64,000 nucleotides of DNA from Cerioporus squamosus (Eukaryota > Basidiomycota > Agaricomycetes > Polyporales > Polyporaceae): NCBI GenBank assembly GCA_022592435.1, contig JABYQS010000004.1, forward strand, positions 1 to 64,000. Direction: 5' to 3'. The translations under genes and the position numbers were made by a program. Positions 1 to 11,000 of this stretch are shown in pieces. Position 1 is the first letter of the stretch; every line of letters begins with the position of its first letter. A model generated the notes under the pieces. The model was not told the DNA's origin. It searched no databases and worked only from the letters and a program-made list of their open reading frames with translations.

Positions 1-14
1 ACCATTCAAGTACT

Positions 15-421
15 GTGGCATCACACGTCGTAAACGAAGCTATGCCACTGTTTCGGGACAAAGTATGGTCATTGCATCGCCAAATTCGTTTGCGAGCATA
101 CCGGTCAAGTGCCTTGTCTTCCTATGGGCTCACGGCTGCCAACCTAATCGCGAACTTCTACAACCTGCGCTCTGGACCTGGTCTTACCGCAACTCGGATC
201 CCGTTGGGACTAGAAGAGCGCTTGCAGCAATTCCAACTGCACCCGTGTGCGACATGGCGCTCAATACAGCCTGAGTCAGTGGTCCTGCGAAGTATTCACT
301 TTGAGGTAAGTATACCCCGACAGGTCCGCTAGCATTCGCTCTCGCAGCACTCTTCAGTCTCTGAACATCGCAGCTCCGCCAGTCAGCATCGAAGCTGCCC
401 TTCTGGGACAAGGCATCGTGA
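15..421 (+). CDS. possible 3' end of an unknown gene at the left edge
   Basis: An open frame runs from the window edge to a GTAAGT donor at 306. A CAG acceptor at 371-373 continues the frame (phase 0) to a TGA at 419-421. The translated piece ends in FWDKAS. I recognise no domain. Support is only the open frame plus one consistent intron, and the start lies left of the window or is not visible. It could be chance coding in repeat-rich DNA. Confidence 0.22.
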
Positions 422-489
422 TCACATGGCTGAACTCGTCCACAAAGGTTCGTGGGCGGCACTCTTTCGAGTCTTCTGTCTTACATAGT

Positions 490-745
490 GATGGAGGGTC
501 CAGTCACAGGACCGGTCGAAAACCGTGATTGAACCGCAACCGCACCGAAAAGAACCGGACTTTAACCGGAAATTTATTGGTCCAGTTATGGTTCAGTTAT
601 CGGTCTTACTTGATGGACCAGTAGGTAATAACCGATGTAACCGGTCAGAACCGGTCAATAACTGCAGTGGCACCAGAGGGGCTTGAACCGGCACACATAA
701 CAAAATTGCACTACAATCCAGACACCAAACCAACTGAGCCATTAG
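490..745 (-). repeat. SINE-like element with tRNA-derived head and CCGGTT-rich body
   Basis: On the minus strand there is a perfect pol III A box (TGGCTCAGTTGG, 741 to 730) and 52 bases later a B box (GGTTCAAGCCC, 689 to 679), followed by GGTGCC. Further along the same strand the sequence becomes rich in CCGGTT/GGTTCGG-type motifs down to about 490. A tRNA-like head plus an unrelated body is the layout of tRNA-derived SINEs, which are known in basidiomycetes with this kind of CCGGTT-rich body. A functional tRNA is unlikely because the arms do not pair well. No target-site duplication was identified. Confidence 0.55.
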
Positions 746-762
746 AACTTGCAATTAAACAG

Positions 763-832
763 TTGTAGATAGCTCATAAGACAACTTTGGGCCATCTAAT
801 CTGGTCTTATCTTGCGGTTATCATATCTACAA
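763..832. repeat. nested inverted repeat between two tRNA-like heads
   Basis: TTGTAGATA at 763-771 pairs with TATCTACAA at 824-832. Inside it ATAAGAC at 776-782 pairs with GTCTTAT at 804-810. The structure sits between the minus-strand tRNA-like head (669-741) and the plus-strand one (882-944), so the two heads point away from each other around it. Confidence 0.5.
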
Positions 833-875
833 TTGGCGCCTATACTTAGCGCCACTAGTAGCTGTACCTGGGATG

Positions 876-950
876 CACTGTTGGCTCAGCTGGTACATTG
901 CCTGTGGCTCTGCTATGGCTCCAGAGGCCTTGAGTTTAATTCCCGAGTGT
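876..950 (+). repeat. second tRNA-like (SINE-like) head
   Basis: A perfect A box (TGGCTCAGCTGG, 882-893) is followed 51 bases later by a degenerate B box (AGTTTAATTCC, 933-943). The spacing is nearly the same as in the oppositely oriented element at 669-741. The decayed B box suggests an old insertion. A real tRNA gene is unlikely. Confidence 0.45.
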
Positions 951-1343
951 GCAAAAATGCCGGGAGCCCGGGGCCGGACTACGATGCGGACAGCAGCTTG
1001 GACCATGATGGGGAGGGGGACCAGGATAGCGTGGACGAGCGGGCGAGGCGGTGGAGGGAGAGCGGGGTGGATGTTGCGGTTGTGGACCGGGAGGAGGGCC
1101 TGGGGCGGGGCGGGAGTGGGAAGCGGATGGTGCTCGAGAGGGATGACCTGAAGTGGCCTGCAGGGGACGGGTGGAGGCCGTTGTGAGTCTGAGTCTGCTG
1201 CGGCGTCTACGCTGATTACACATTGAGCACACCAGCCTTATCACGATCCCCGCAATCTTCAATCGTATATAACGCCTCGATGGTTCGACCCTACCCAGGA
1301 ACACCTTCCCTAGCGCAATCGCCTGCAACCGTCACGCAGCCTC

Positions 1344-3550
1344 ATGGACCGGCTTTCTGAGACCAATGCTATAGAACTCCTGAAACAGAAAGTTGTGTCT
1401 TGGCGCGCTCGTCTGCGGTCGGATCCCAAGTACGTCGTGAACATGCTCAGCGCAGGACCCTCCAGCTCCAGTTCCGCATCTGCGGAGAGACGTCTACAAT
1501 ACCCCGTCGTCCTCTCAGCACTCATGGAAGCTGCCGTGAGGCCGGACAGTGATACATGGAGGGGATTGGTCGATGCCGGGGTTATCAGCGCATTGTGAGT
1601 ATCGGCGACATGTTCAGTCCCCCAGCCAGGCATTGATATTGGCGGATCCCAGATGCAGTTGGGCCGCGACCGCAGAACTCGGAAACTTGGGACAGGGAGC
1701 AGGTGTGGAGACGTTGGCGGCTGGACAAGCAGATATGTTGAGGAAAGAGGTGAATCCGATCCCGTTCCACGCCGAGCTGGGGTAGACCGAGCTTGCGACT
1801 GACGGTCTTGTATAGAATGTGGCACCGTACACACCTCTATTTCGAATTATGCTTGTTGCGTTGAGCCGGTACCCTGTTCCTGGGGGCGCGACGCAACGTC
1901 GAACGAGGCGCGAGATAAGTGACCACTGGACACGGATGATGAACCGGGTACATACTACATTGAAGATTTGTAGCCTGTGAGCGCGTTGCGCTGACGGGCA
2001 CTAGTACTGTTGACTTGTCATACCTGCATGGCTCGTTACCGTGTACAGGTCTGGTCAGAGCCATTCGGCATCCTTGAAGTAGAGCCTAGGGAGGAACGCA
2101 TTCAGGAGCGCCGTCTTATCCTCGAGCTGGTTAGTACCATGCTGAACCTCAATTCTGACTTCTATGGGTGCGTCGCTCTCTGGCTGCCTACTAAGTTCAC
2201 CGCCAATATGACAGACGACAGGGTACTGCTGGATCCCGAAGATCGTACTCTCGCTGTCCTGCTCCGCAACTGGATACATTCGACTGCGAATGAGGACTCG
2301 GCGGGTAGTGTAATCTTCCTCACCCAGATGCTTCAGGATGACGAGGATATAAAGCCTCGGCGTTGGCGAGCCTACGCCAACCTCCACTCCGTCCCCTCTT
2401 CACGGGAGCTCTTCTCTCGCGCCATAGTCGGAGCGAGCAAAGCATCGTTCATGTCCAATCCGGCCAGTGGGCACCTCATGAAGACTGACCCAGCCCAGAC
2501 CCTCCGCACAATCCTCACCACACTGGCCAAGCACGTATCGACCCTCAATGCCGCCCTCGTCATGTTCGATGTGAATTTTTTTGTGTCGACAGTCATCCCC
2601 ACTGCCAGGAGGATCGACACGTATTCACGCGGTCGCTGGCCAACTCGAAGAAGCTCTGGGCTACGTCGGTACAGGCGATCCGCCGCGCTAATGGGACGTC
2701 TATGGCGAATGCTGTGGAGTGGGTCCTAAAGATGTACAGAAGAGTGGTCGATGTCCTGCACGATTCTGGTGAGCAGGATGTCGCTACCACGATCATCGAG
2801 AAAATACTAGCCAACGACTTATTCAACGCACTGGAGGGTCTTGCCACCTACTTACAGGAAACGCTGCAGGTCTGTCTCAAGTTGTTGTGCTGTCATCTCT
2901 GAAGCGCACATGCTCACGGGGGGCGGGGCTGTTTAGGGCTGCTTGGTGGGTTCATGGGAGACATTCGCGAGAGTGCACCAAGGATGAGCGCCAACGCCCG
3001 CGCACTGGTGCGGTCCCAACTCCCGCGGCAAAGGCTCATATACCACTTCATGTGCGCCATCTCGCCCCAGGGCACGGCCGAAATAGCGAAGGACTTCGAG
3101 ATCATAGCGCAAGGCGGGCCCTCCACGGCCAACATCATGGCTACGGCGGCGGACGCTCGATACTACGCCAGGACAGCGTGGTTGAGGATCATGCTGCTCG
3201 AGACCGCCTTTGTGGATGCTGGGGGATGCATGCGACGTGGATGCACTAAGTCAGCGGCAGACAACGAGGTCGCGTGCCCGGAATGCAAGTCCATGCGCTA
3301 CTGTTCTTCGAAGTGTCTCAAGCGGTATGTCTCGGGTAGTGCATACCGACAATACTGCGCGGCTGACGAGTTTCGTGTTGCGGCGTGCAGAGACAAGGCA
3401 GAGCACCATCTCCTCTGTCAATGGATGCCTTTGCTGGAGAGAATCCGGAAGGACAGCCGCGCACTGCAGACGGGGAACGCGACGTCTGGACAGGGCGTTG
3501 CTGAATTCTGCAGCATAGTAGATGGCAAGCTCGTGATCGACCAGTTGTAG
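1344..3550 (+). CDS. MYND-type zinc-finger protein
   Basis: A long helical body with a C-terminal MYND finger. The finger has the Cys spacing CMRRGC ... CPEC..RYC..KC and ends HHLLC after an intron (3325-3390) that falls inside the finger, as is common in basidiomycete MYND genes. Exons read: 1344-1594, about 2049-2570, 2609-2869/2873, 2937-3324, 3391-3550. The 38-base intron 2571-2608 is very short. The join from exon 1 (phase 2) to the exon at about 2049 is out of phase, so a small exon between 1600 and 2040 is probably missed, or a base is wrong. MYND fingers bind proline-rich protein partners; no SET domain is seen, so no methyltransferase role is claimed. Two other MYND genes lie at 46.3-50 kb but belong to a different subgroup. 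Confidence 0.8.
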
Positions 3551-4093
3551 TTGCCCCTCGTCTTGAAGCCTGAGCACATCCCTGGCCGTGGATTTGTCGA
3601 CCCCGACGAGGACCTGTTACTTGTAAACACTCCCGGAAGCAGCAGGGCTGAATTCCCAAGTCAAGGTCGAATCCGGCAAGCCTGTGGTGACGGAGCTCTA
3701 TTAGAACACAAGTCCATATAGCGTATATCGAACCTCGTAGCTTGCCGGCATGTAAGGGCACTTGAGCTACGCGCTGCGTAGGCAAACGCTCGAGATAATC
3801 GGCCGATGTGCGAAGTTGTATGGGATCCGCCTAGTCCAAGGGCATCCCGTATATGCCGAAGATGACCGGCACCAACGAGCCTGATGAGCGTGCAAGTCCG
3901 GACAGTGAAAGATATCAGCATGCGGGCATGCGACAGCCCTGCTTCCAGTCGCGCCATATAACCCACCTATAACCCACCACAACATGAAGCCTGAAAGAGT
4001 CTTAACAGTAAGCGGTGTTATGAGTAGTGTATACGTAGTAAAGATACACGTAGTGTAGCTTGTCTTCAACCGACGAACCTCATCGCATAGCAA
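3551..4093. other. intergenic DNA between convergent genes
   Basis: I see no supportable gene here. It is AT-richer than its flanks, particularly 3960-4090, and probably holds the two 3' UTRs. Confidence 0.6.
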
Positions 4094-4851
4094 TCATACC
4101 TTGAGCTCCCAGCTCACTCCGCAACCGCAGCCGCTGTCCTTTGCCTGTGGCGAGTATGAGCAACCTGGCGTTCGACCCACGGAAAATCTAGACTGACCTG
4201 CGGATTGTCCTGTACCCGGAAGCTGCTCCCAATCAGCTCTGTCGCGAAGTCTACTGTCGAACCCTTCAGCAGCGTCATCGACACTGCGTCGACGTATATG
4301 TTCGAAGGCTTGATACGAGGGTGCGAGAAGTGGCTGCAGTAGGGGGCGAATCGGTCAGCCTAGCCTTACACATTCGCGACCGGGACGTACTAGTCATCTT
4401 GTTCGCGGTTCTTCGCGAGCTCCATCTTGTACTGGTACCCGTGGCACCCGCCGCTCTCTACGGACACGCGTAGTGCCGAGTCGGGGTTCCGCTCCCGCTG
4501 TGCTATTGAGCGTAATTGCTACCAGAGCAAGGCATCAGCAATAGCGAAGCGGTCGTACAATAGGCGGACACACCTCTGCAGCCCTGTCCGTCATCTGCAA
4601 GACGGCCTCTTGTGGAGGGACAAAGTCGATCTCCGGCTCGTCCTCGTCCTCTTCCTCCTCGGACCGCACAGACGAAGGCGAGGGATATGACACGAGCTCA
4701 GCGCGTGCTGCCTTAGGCTTCTGCGCATACAGCAGCTCTGAGAGTCGATGTTGAGACGAACGTCCTGCGATCCAGCCGAGGGCGCACACTCCGTGCGACG
4801 TGAGCTGCCGGTAACGTCCGGTCTGGGACGGAGGCGACTGGCGACGACCAT
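4094..4851 (-). CDS. isa2: mitochondrial iron-sulfur assembly protein ISA2 (ISCA2)
   Basis: A-type Fe-S carrier of the mitochondrial matrix that works with ISA1 and IBA57 to make [4Fe-4S] clusters. The HesB/IscA fold is complete: SGGCHGYQYKMEL carries the first conserved Cys, and the C-terminus holds SGCGCGVSWELK with the Cys pair. The segment VDFATELIGSSF matches the ISCA2 branch rather than ISCA1. Introns on this strand: 4519-4573, 4334-4390 and 4145-4197, all phase-consistent. Upstream of RAAEQLRSIAQ is an acidic linker (EEEEDEDEPEID). The N-terminal targeting exon is uncertain: an ATG at 4849-4851 begins an Arg-rich leader, but I could not join it in frame. IBA57, its partner, is at 20.3 kb. 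Confidence 0.9.
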
Positions 4852-5065
4852 GACCTAGATGAGAATGTACGTGCACGGGAGCATCTTCGAGGAGCGGCGA
4901 TGAACTGTCGAAGCAGATGCGCTGAGGACGGGCTATGCATGGTGGTCGTCGAGCAGGACGTGACTTCACGCTGACCAATCGCGGGGACGCGGTAGTGTCT
5001 GTAGCGTAGGCGCCCGTGCACGTATGCGCGTCTGGGTCGCGAGGCCTTCCTCCACACCTTCCGCC

Positions 5066-5788
5066 ATGGCGAACGCCTCCGCCAAACGCACAGGCAAGTC
5101 TTCCCTCTCGTCCTCCTCCTCTCTCTCCCAAGCTCATATCTCAACTCTTCTCTGGCGCGGCAGCGCAACAAAATGCGGAAACGATAAAGAAGCTGCGCAT
5201 GGGCATGCTCGCCTCGCTCGCGCTCTCGCTCCTCCTCCGCATCCTCTTCCGCCGCTCCGCGCTGCGCCCGACGACGTTCGGGTTCTGGGTGTTCGCCCTC
5301 TCGCTCGTGCCCTCCGTCTTCCTCTCGCGCTACCTCGAGCGCATCGGCTCGCCGCGGCACGACCCGACCACCGGCGCGCTCATCTCCGCGGGCGAGGACC
5401 TCGCCAGCCCGGGCATCATCGAGTGGTGCTTCGACGTCGTCTACATCTCCTGGGCGTGCCAGATCGGCAGCGGGGCGTTCGGCCAGTGGGTGTGGTGGCT
5501 GTACCTCGTCGTGAGTTTTGCTTTCCCTCCCTGCTGCCTCTGGCTGCGCGATTGGTACTTGACTGACGGATCGTGTGCCGCGTTCGCCAGATCCCGCTGT
5601 ATGCTGTTTACAAGCTGTGGAGCTCGGTGCTCTCGCCGATGCTGGGCTTTGGCCGTGGAGGTTCCGGGGCGCAGGCGGAGGCCGACGCGGGGGCAGAGCC
5701 GAATGAGACGGTGAGCAAACGACAGGAGAAGCTCCGCAAACGACAAGAACGCGGCGACCCCCGTGTGCGCGTGCAGACGCGTAGCTGA
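5066..5788 (+). CDS. SND2/TMEM208 family ER-targeting membrane protein
   Basis: Small ER membrane protein of the TMEM208 (DUF788) family, the yeast Snd2/Env10 type, acting in the SRP-independent targeting route. Layout: short basic N-terminus with the family motif QQNAETIKKL, several hydrophobic helices (LASLALSLLLRILF; FGFWVFALSLVPSVFL; a later WWLYLVIPLYAVYKLW), and a basic C-terminal tail rich in Lys/Arg/Gln (SKRQEKLRKRQE). Exons 5066-5093, 5164-5510 and 5591-5788. The first intron (5094-5163) must use a GC donor, CAG|GCAAGT, to keep frame; the second is GT-AG. It is divergent from ISA2 with a shared upstream region. Length is usual for the family. Confidence 0.88.
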
Positions 5789-6211
5789 GTGCGGCCGCCC
5801 TCTTGTGCTCCCTGTGCTGTTCGCAAAATGTACCACCTATATTCAACTTGCAATCTTGCTTGATCCTCTCACTGGTTCTTGCGAATCCAACAGGCCGCAG
5901 CGCAAACGAGCTGCAGCGGTTTCGTGCTGGCAGAGCGTTTGGAAGACTGGAACATGTGTCATTGCCATAGTGGTGTTATGGTGATATGTTACAGGGGACC
6001 GATGACCTCAGACGGAGCAAGCACGGCGCCATGATGCAAAACATGAGGATCGGGGGTCACTGACTACAGCGGTGAATCGCGATATGCAAAGGAATAGATA
6101 GGGAGCATGCCCGGGGTGTGACATGGAGCATCTGATCCTCGCCGGGGGGCCTACTGAGTCGTCATCTTCATCGCGATGTCGTAACGGGAATCGGAGCGTG
6201 CAGAGCGGACG

Positions 6212-7697
6212 TTACAGCTCGGGTACGCCCTTGTACATCGGGTGCTGGCCTGGCGTCATGCTAGACTGGTAGCCAGTACCCGTGTAGTGCGCGGCGCCAC
6301 CAGAGTATGCTGATTGTTCCGTAGTTGGATACGTGGACGTGTGCAGGGAGCCAGCGTTGGCATCGCTGGTCATGGGGAACGTGCTCGGGTCGTTCGGGTC
6401 CTGGAGATCACCGCCAACTCGTCAAACGACCAGTTGTGCAGCATGGACTACGGACTCACGTAGAGCTTCGGGCTCGGCTGAACCAGGGGCTGCATGACCT
6501 CCTGCGTGGGCGACTTCTCCCCCTCCCCATATGCCGGGTACTGGGGGTACTGGGGATACTGCGCGTACTGCACTTCGCCGCCGCCGGCAAGATCGAGTGG
6601 GCCCGTCGGGGGGTGGCTCTTCGACTTGTTGCGCCGATGCCGGAGGAAGAAAAAGATACCAAGGCCAATTGCGAGCGCGCCCAGAACTCCGCCCACTACG
6701 CCGCCGACGATGGGACCGATGTTGGACTTGCCGGAGCTGGAGCCGCCCTGGCTGGGCAAGCCCGTGCTCCCTGACCCGGACGCGCCGTGGCCGGTCGATG
6801 AGGGCGGCCTCGTAGAGCTAGTGGAGCTTGGCCCAGCGCTGACGACACTGATGGTTGCAGTGGTATCCGGTTTGTCTGAGCGGGGAGGTGAGTGGGTGTG
6901 CGAGCGGTATCCTTGCGAGTTGCGTACCCAGATTGGCGATTGCCTCCGCTGCGTCCGGGTTGAACGTGCCGTTTCTCTGCAGGAAGCATGGTGAGCCGTG
7001 TATACTCGCATAACGGACTTTGAGTAGTACTTACTGTGACATCGATATAGGCCCATGCTGGGACGGCGGTTCCCAAAGGAATGTCATCGGGGAACCTTCA
7101 TTCCGTTGCAATGAGTTGACTTGCGGCAGCACAGATGTGAACAACAATCAACACTCACTTCTGGACATACACAGTAGAGCAGTTCTGCGCGTACAAAGAC
7201 CATCTGATGGGGGACTGAGGATTACTCCCGGTTGCCGGGGTGAAGCGGCAGGACTCACGGAATGGTGTATGCAAGCTGTCCTTGGCATGTGGCACACGCG
7301 TTGATCATCGAGTAGAGGACTGTGCTGCAGCGGCACGGCGTTGCGCTATCGGAGGAGTTCAAGGGCGTGTTGTAGTGGAACCCATCCGATAGTGGGTACA
7401 CCCAAGCCACTTGACGACGTATGAGGTCGCGCGCGAGATGATATGAGGAGACTAACGTACCAGACGCAGGCGAGCAGGGTGTGAAGAGGTAAGACGCGAC
7501 TAGACAGGGACTCTGGCCTTTAGAGTTGGCCATCTGCCTCGAGCGGATTAGTCTGGGACGCGTATGGGACGGCCGGGACTACTTACCCATTCCCAACCTG
7601 CTTCGCAGACGGCACTGGTGCCCTGGGCCGCCACCCCCGGCGCGCGCGTGGCGAAGAAGGCGACGATGGGGAGGGCGAGAAGGAGCGACGAGGACAT
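6212..7697 (-). CDS. secretory one-TM cell-surface protein (basidiomycete wall-sensor-like family)
   Basis: Begins with a clear signal peptide (MSSSLLLALPIVAFFATRAP). A Cys-containing ectodomain follows, with family motifs NSKGQSPCLVASYL, CRCSTVLYSMINAC and QNCSTVYVQKFPDDIPLG. Next come a Ser/Thr/Pro-rich stalk, one TM helix (IGPIVGGVVGGVLGALAIGL, continuing IFFF), a basic stop-transfer RHRRNK, and a Tyr/Gln/Pro-rich cytoplasmic tail (YAQYPQYPQYP) ending GVPEL. This architecture resembles fungal MID2/WSC-like sensors, and agaricomycetes carry many such proteins of unknown function. At least six introns were followed, for example 7534-7586, 7410-7460 and the one starting at 7258. A TATA-like TATATAAT lies about 50 bases upstream. 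Wall or plasma-membrane sensing is inferred from layout only. Confidence 0.8.
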
Positions 7698-7742
7698 GGT
7701 GGATGGCGCGGAGAACGGGGTATGGCTGGGCTGGAGGTTGGG

Positions 7743-7750
7743 TATATAAT
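7743..7750 (-). promoter_or_regulatory. TATA-like box of the one-TM surface protein gene
   Basis: ATTATATA on the minus strand, about 46 bases upstream of the ATG at 7695-7697. Placement fits a short 5' UTR. Confidence 0.4.
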
Positions 7751-8053
7751 CGATGGGCGGGGTAGCATGACAGTCGCAATCAATTATGTCTCAGTTGACA
7801 GACTACCGAGCGGGCTACAAGCGGCGCAATCTAGCCATCTGCATGTGGTGGCTGCACTGGATCCAGTGAGAGCCCCCAGGGGAACGCGCCGAAGGAAGCG
7901 TGCAAGCTGTGCCTTCTTGCGCTTTCAGAGGACTCGTACGTAAGCCCGTTGGACACAGCCGCCAAACAACGCGTAAACAACGCGCTCCTTGCTTCTGTCC
8001 ACCATCCTGTGTCCACCCTCACCCTCGTCTTCCATCGCGCACAAACCAGCGGA

Positions 8054-11000
8054 ATGGACGTGAACAGCCTCGACAGAGTGACTGCGCACGCGCCCACCCC
8101 GACGTCCCCGGTGAGCATGCTTTCCGTTTCCTGTGGCGGTCTGCCAGGGACCGGTAGCTCATGCCGCCCCCATCATGCTAGGCCGTCTTCCCGCCCATCG
8201 GGCCGTCGGACACCCGTCAGCATGCCCATGACGACGCCTTGAACCAGACACACGCTGGCCAGCCAGCATATATGCAGTCTCTCCCTCCCGAATCGCTCGT
8301 CCGGGACGTGGACATCTCTGTCTCCCCAAACAAGACCGAAGCGCGCGCATACACCCACTCTCCTCAACCTCGTCAGAAGCCCGCCGATCTTCCGTCGATC
8401 CTGCAGATCCCGCAGGCGGCTCAGCAGGAACCATCAACAGTTTCTTTCGCCACCTCTAGTGCTACGCTCCCACTTGTCGGTCCTTCCTCTGCCCGTTGTG
8501 AGGACATCGCCGAAGAAAAATCACTTGCCCAAGTTCCGACAGCGATCTCGTCTTCTGCAGGCCCCCTCACGTCATCTGCACTTCATGAGCTTTTGTTGGA
8601 GCTGGAGATGGAGTCAGTCGCTCATCGCGACACAGCATCAGCTGCGCTCACGGACGACCACTCGGGCGAGGCGCCGTTTGTCATGAAACTTCCTAGGTCG
8701 GGACTGACGACATGGAAAACCTCGCTGTCGTCTCGTATTCGAGACGTGGATGGCATACCGCCTACGAAGCCTTTCGTGAAGGACGCCTCCCCTCAAGTCG
8801 GCCCAGAGTCCCGTATGAAGTACTCCGCGGCCTCGGACATCGGATCGCCGATCCAAGCCCACCGTCCTGTACCTATCCAGGTCCTGACTTCTCCCTGCGA
8901 AGCTGCTGCACTTCCTTCCACTGAGCTCGGGTTTCTGCCTCATGATGGCCTCGAACACTCGCCTGCAGTATATGCGGGCTTACCTGCTGGCGTGGCGACG
9001 GATGCGCCGACGTTTGTGCCCGCCTCAGTACTGCAGGGTCCGACTACTCCTGACGTGTCCGCACCCAGCGGTCCCTGCAATCCCGACGGAGGAGGAGAGA
9101 AGAAGCACGATGTTCTACCTGACGCAGTGGACGAAGGTCAAGTCGGGTCCCGCGTCATCAGTCCTGAGGGCATACCTCTCGCATCGACCCCCGAGGACGT
9201 TGCTCCACTCGCTGAGGTTCAAAACATGGCACATATTTCTATGGATCAAGAACATCTCTCGGAATCCGCTGTTGAGTCTGCCGTTATCCCGTTTGTCGTC
9301 CTCGACCCTATGCCGCCTGGTGATGTGCTTCTAGTCTGCTCTGAGATGCCTTCTGAACAGTCTGCGCCGGAGACCGTGACTTACCAACCCTCCCACACAC
9401 TTGATATTGGCGATGTCGCTACCTCCTCTCTGGACACGGAGACGCGGCTTGCCCTACCATCTCTGGAACACGCTCCGTCCACGACAAGCCCGGCGGCCGA
9501 AGAAGATATGGCGGAGGGGGGCTTAGACGAAGCTGCTATGCCCATCTCATCAACACCTGTAGACCAGACATCGGCGCCTGCAACTTCTGTCGAGGTTGAT
9601 TGTGTACGCGACATGGACACTTCCTGCGGCCATCCGAGCTCTCAGGCGGTCATCATAGACTACGTAGCCAACTTCGACCTCCAAGTAGCCATTCCCGTGG
9701 ACCTCGTGACCGACTCTCCGGCGGACTCTGGCATTCCTTGCTCTGCTGCACCTACTCCTTCCGACGTTCCCATGGATTGCGACAAACTCAGCCTGGAGCC
9801 CCACCCGCTTATGACGAATCCCAGCCTCGGGGCATTCCGCCCATGACGATCGCTTGCGATGCTGCTGCCGTCCCTCTGCATCCTCGTCCCCCCGCATCTG
9901 CTCTTTCTGAAACTGAGATTACTGGCGTACCCTTCAACGCGAGCGCCGGAGAAGACTCGAAGCTTCCTCTCAGCCTAGACTCGGTCGCTGAAGACCCCGC
10001 CCCAATGCAAGAAGTTGGAGAAGATGTTCCCGGTTCGGACGACGTGCTCGCGCTATCAACTCGACCTGAGGAGGCTGCAGTCGACTCGATCATCCTTTGT
10101 GGCGACCTTCAGCAGCCTGGAAATGCTATCTCGGACGCATCTGGCACAAGTGGACTGGGCATCACTCTCGACATCTACACAGACGTGCTTATACCCTTGG
10201 ACGATGTCGTATCTATTCCCTCCCACCCAGACATGCAGCTTCCGGAAAGTGTTGCCCACTCCGATGAAATTGCAAACATAGCTCACGCTGGCGACGTACA
10301 TACTCCCGAGGACATTACAGCCACAGCGTGTCCGCTATCCGAGCTGGCGGATGCATCTCGCCCGGAACCCCCTAGCACGCAGTTTCTAGAAGACTCCCAG
10401 CCCACTGTCGCTCCTTGCACACACCCATCGCACACCCGACTGTCTGCTCGCCAACGGAGACCGTCCCCTTGCCTTCGTCCCAGGCCGACCTTGATGCTGA
10501 TTCTGTGCTCGATGTCGACTTGACCGACTACTATGCTGCTCTTCCTGACTTCGGGGATGGAACTTCAGGCGAGGACGACTTCCATTCGGCGATGCCCATG
10601 TCGGACGACCCAGCCGACGATATTGCTCTACCCGAGTTCGATCTGCCGCCTTCGTCGCCGCCTCCGTCGTCCAGTCCTCCTCGCGTGTTCTCGTCACCGG
10701 CCCTGCTTCACTCGAAACTACCCCGTCCTCTAGTCCTCCGCTCGGAGTTGGAGATCGTTCGGTGCTGTCCCTTTCGCCCAAAGGAGATCTTTCTGGATCG
10801 AGCTCACGACCCCCCAAGCGAACGCTCGAGGAAGAAGATATCGTTACTACCCCCAGTACGAGCCATTTGCCACGACTCAGAGAGAGGCAGTCGAAGCGCA
10901 CGGTATGTCCTGGGCTGAAATGGGCTGGTGTTGACGCGAGACTCACCATACATGTGCAGAAAACGGAGGATATCCCACCTGTCCACACGCCGCCGAACCC

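Noticed and set aside
669..744. functional tRNA gene
   Set aside because: A and B boxes are present, but the acceptor and anticodon arms do not form; it fits a SINE head better.
4713..5846. 377-codon minus-strand open frame
   Set aside because: Antisense to the clear SND2/TMEM208 gene; Arg/Ala/Glu-rich composition is the mirror of its GC-rich codons.
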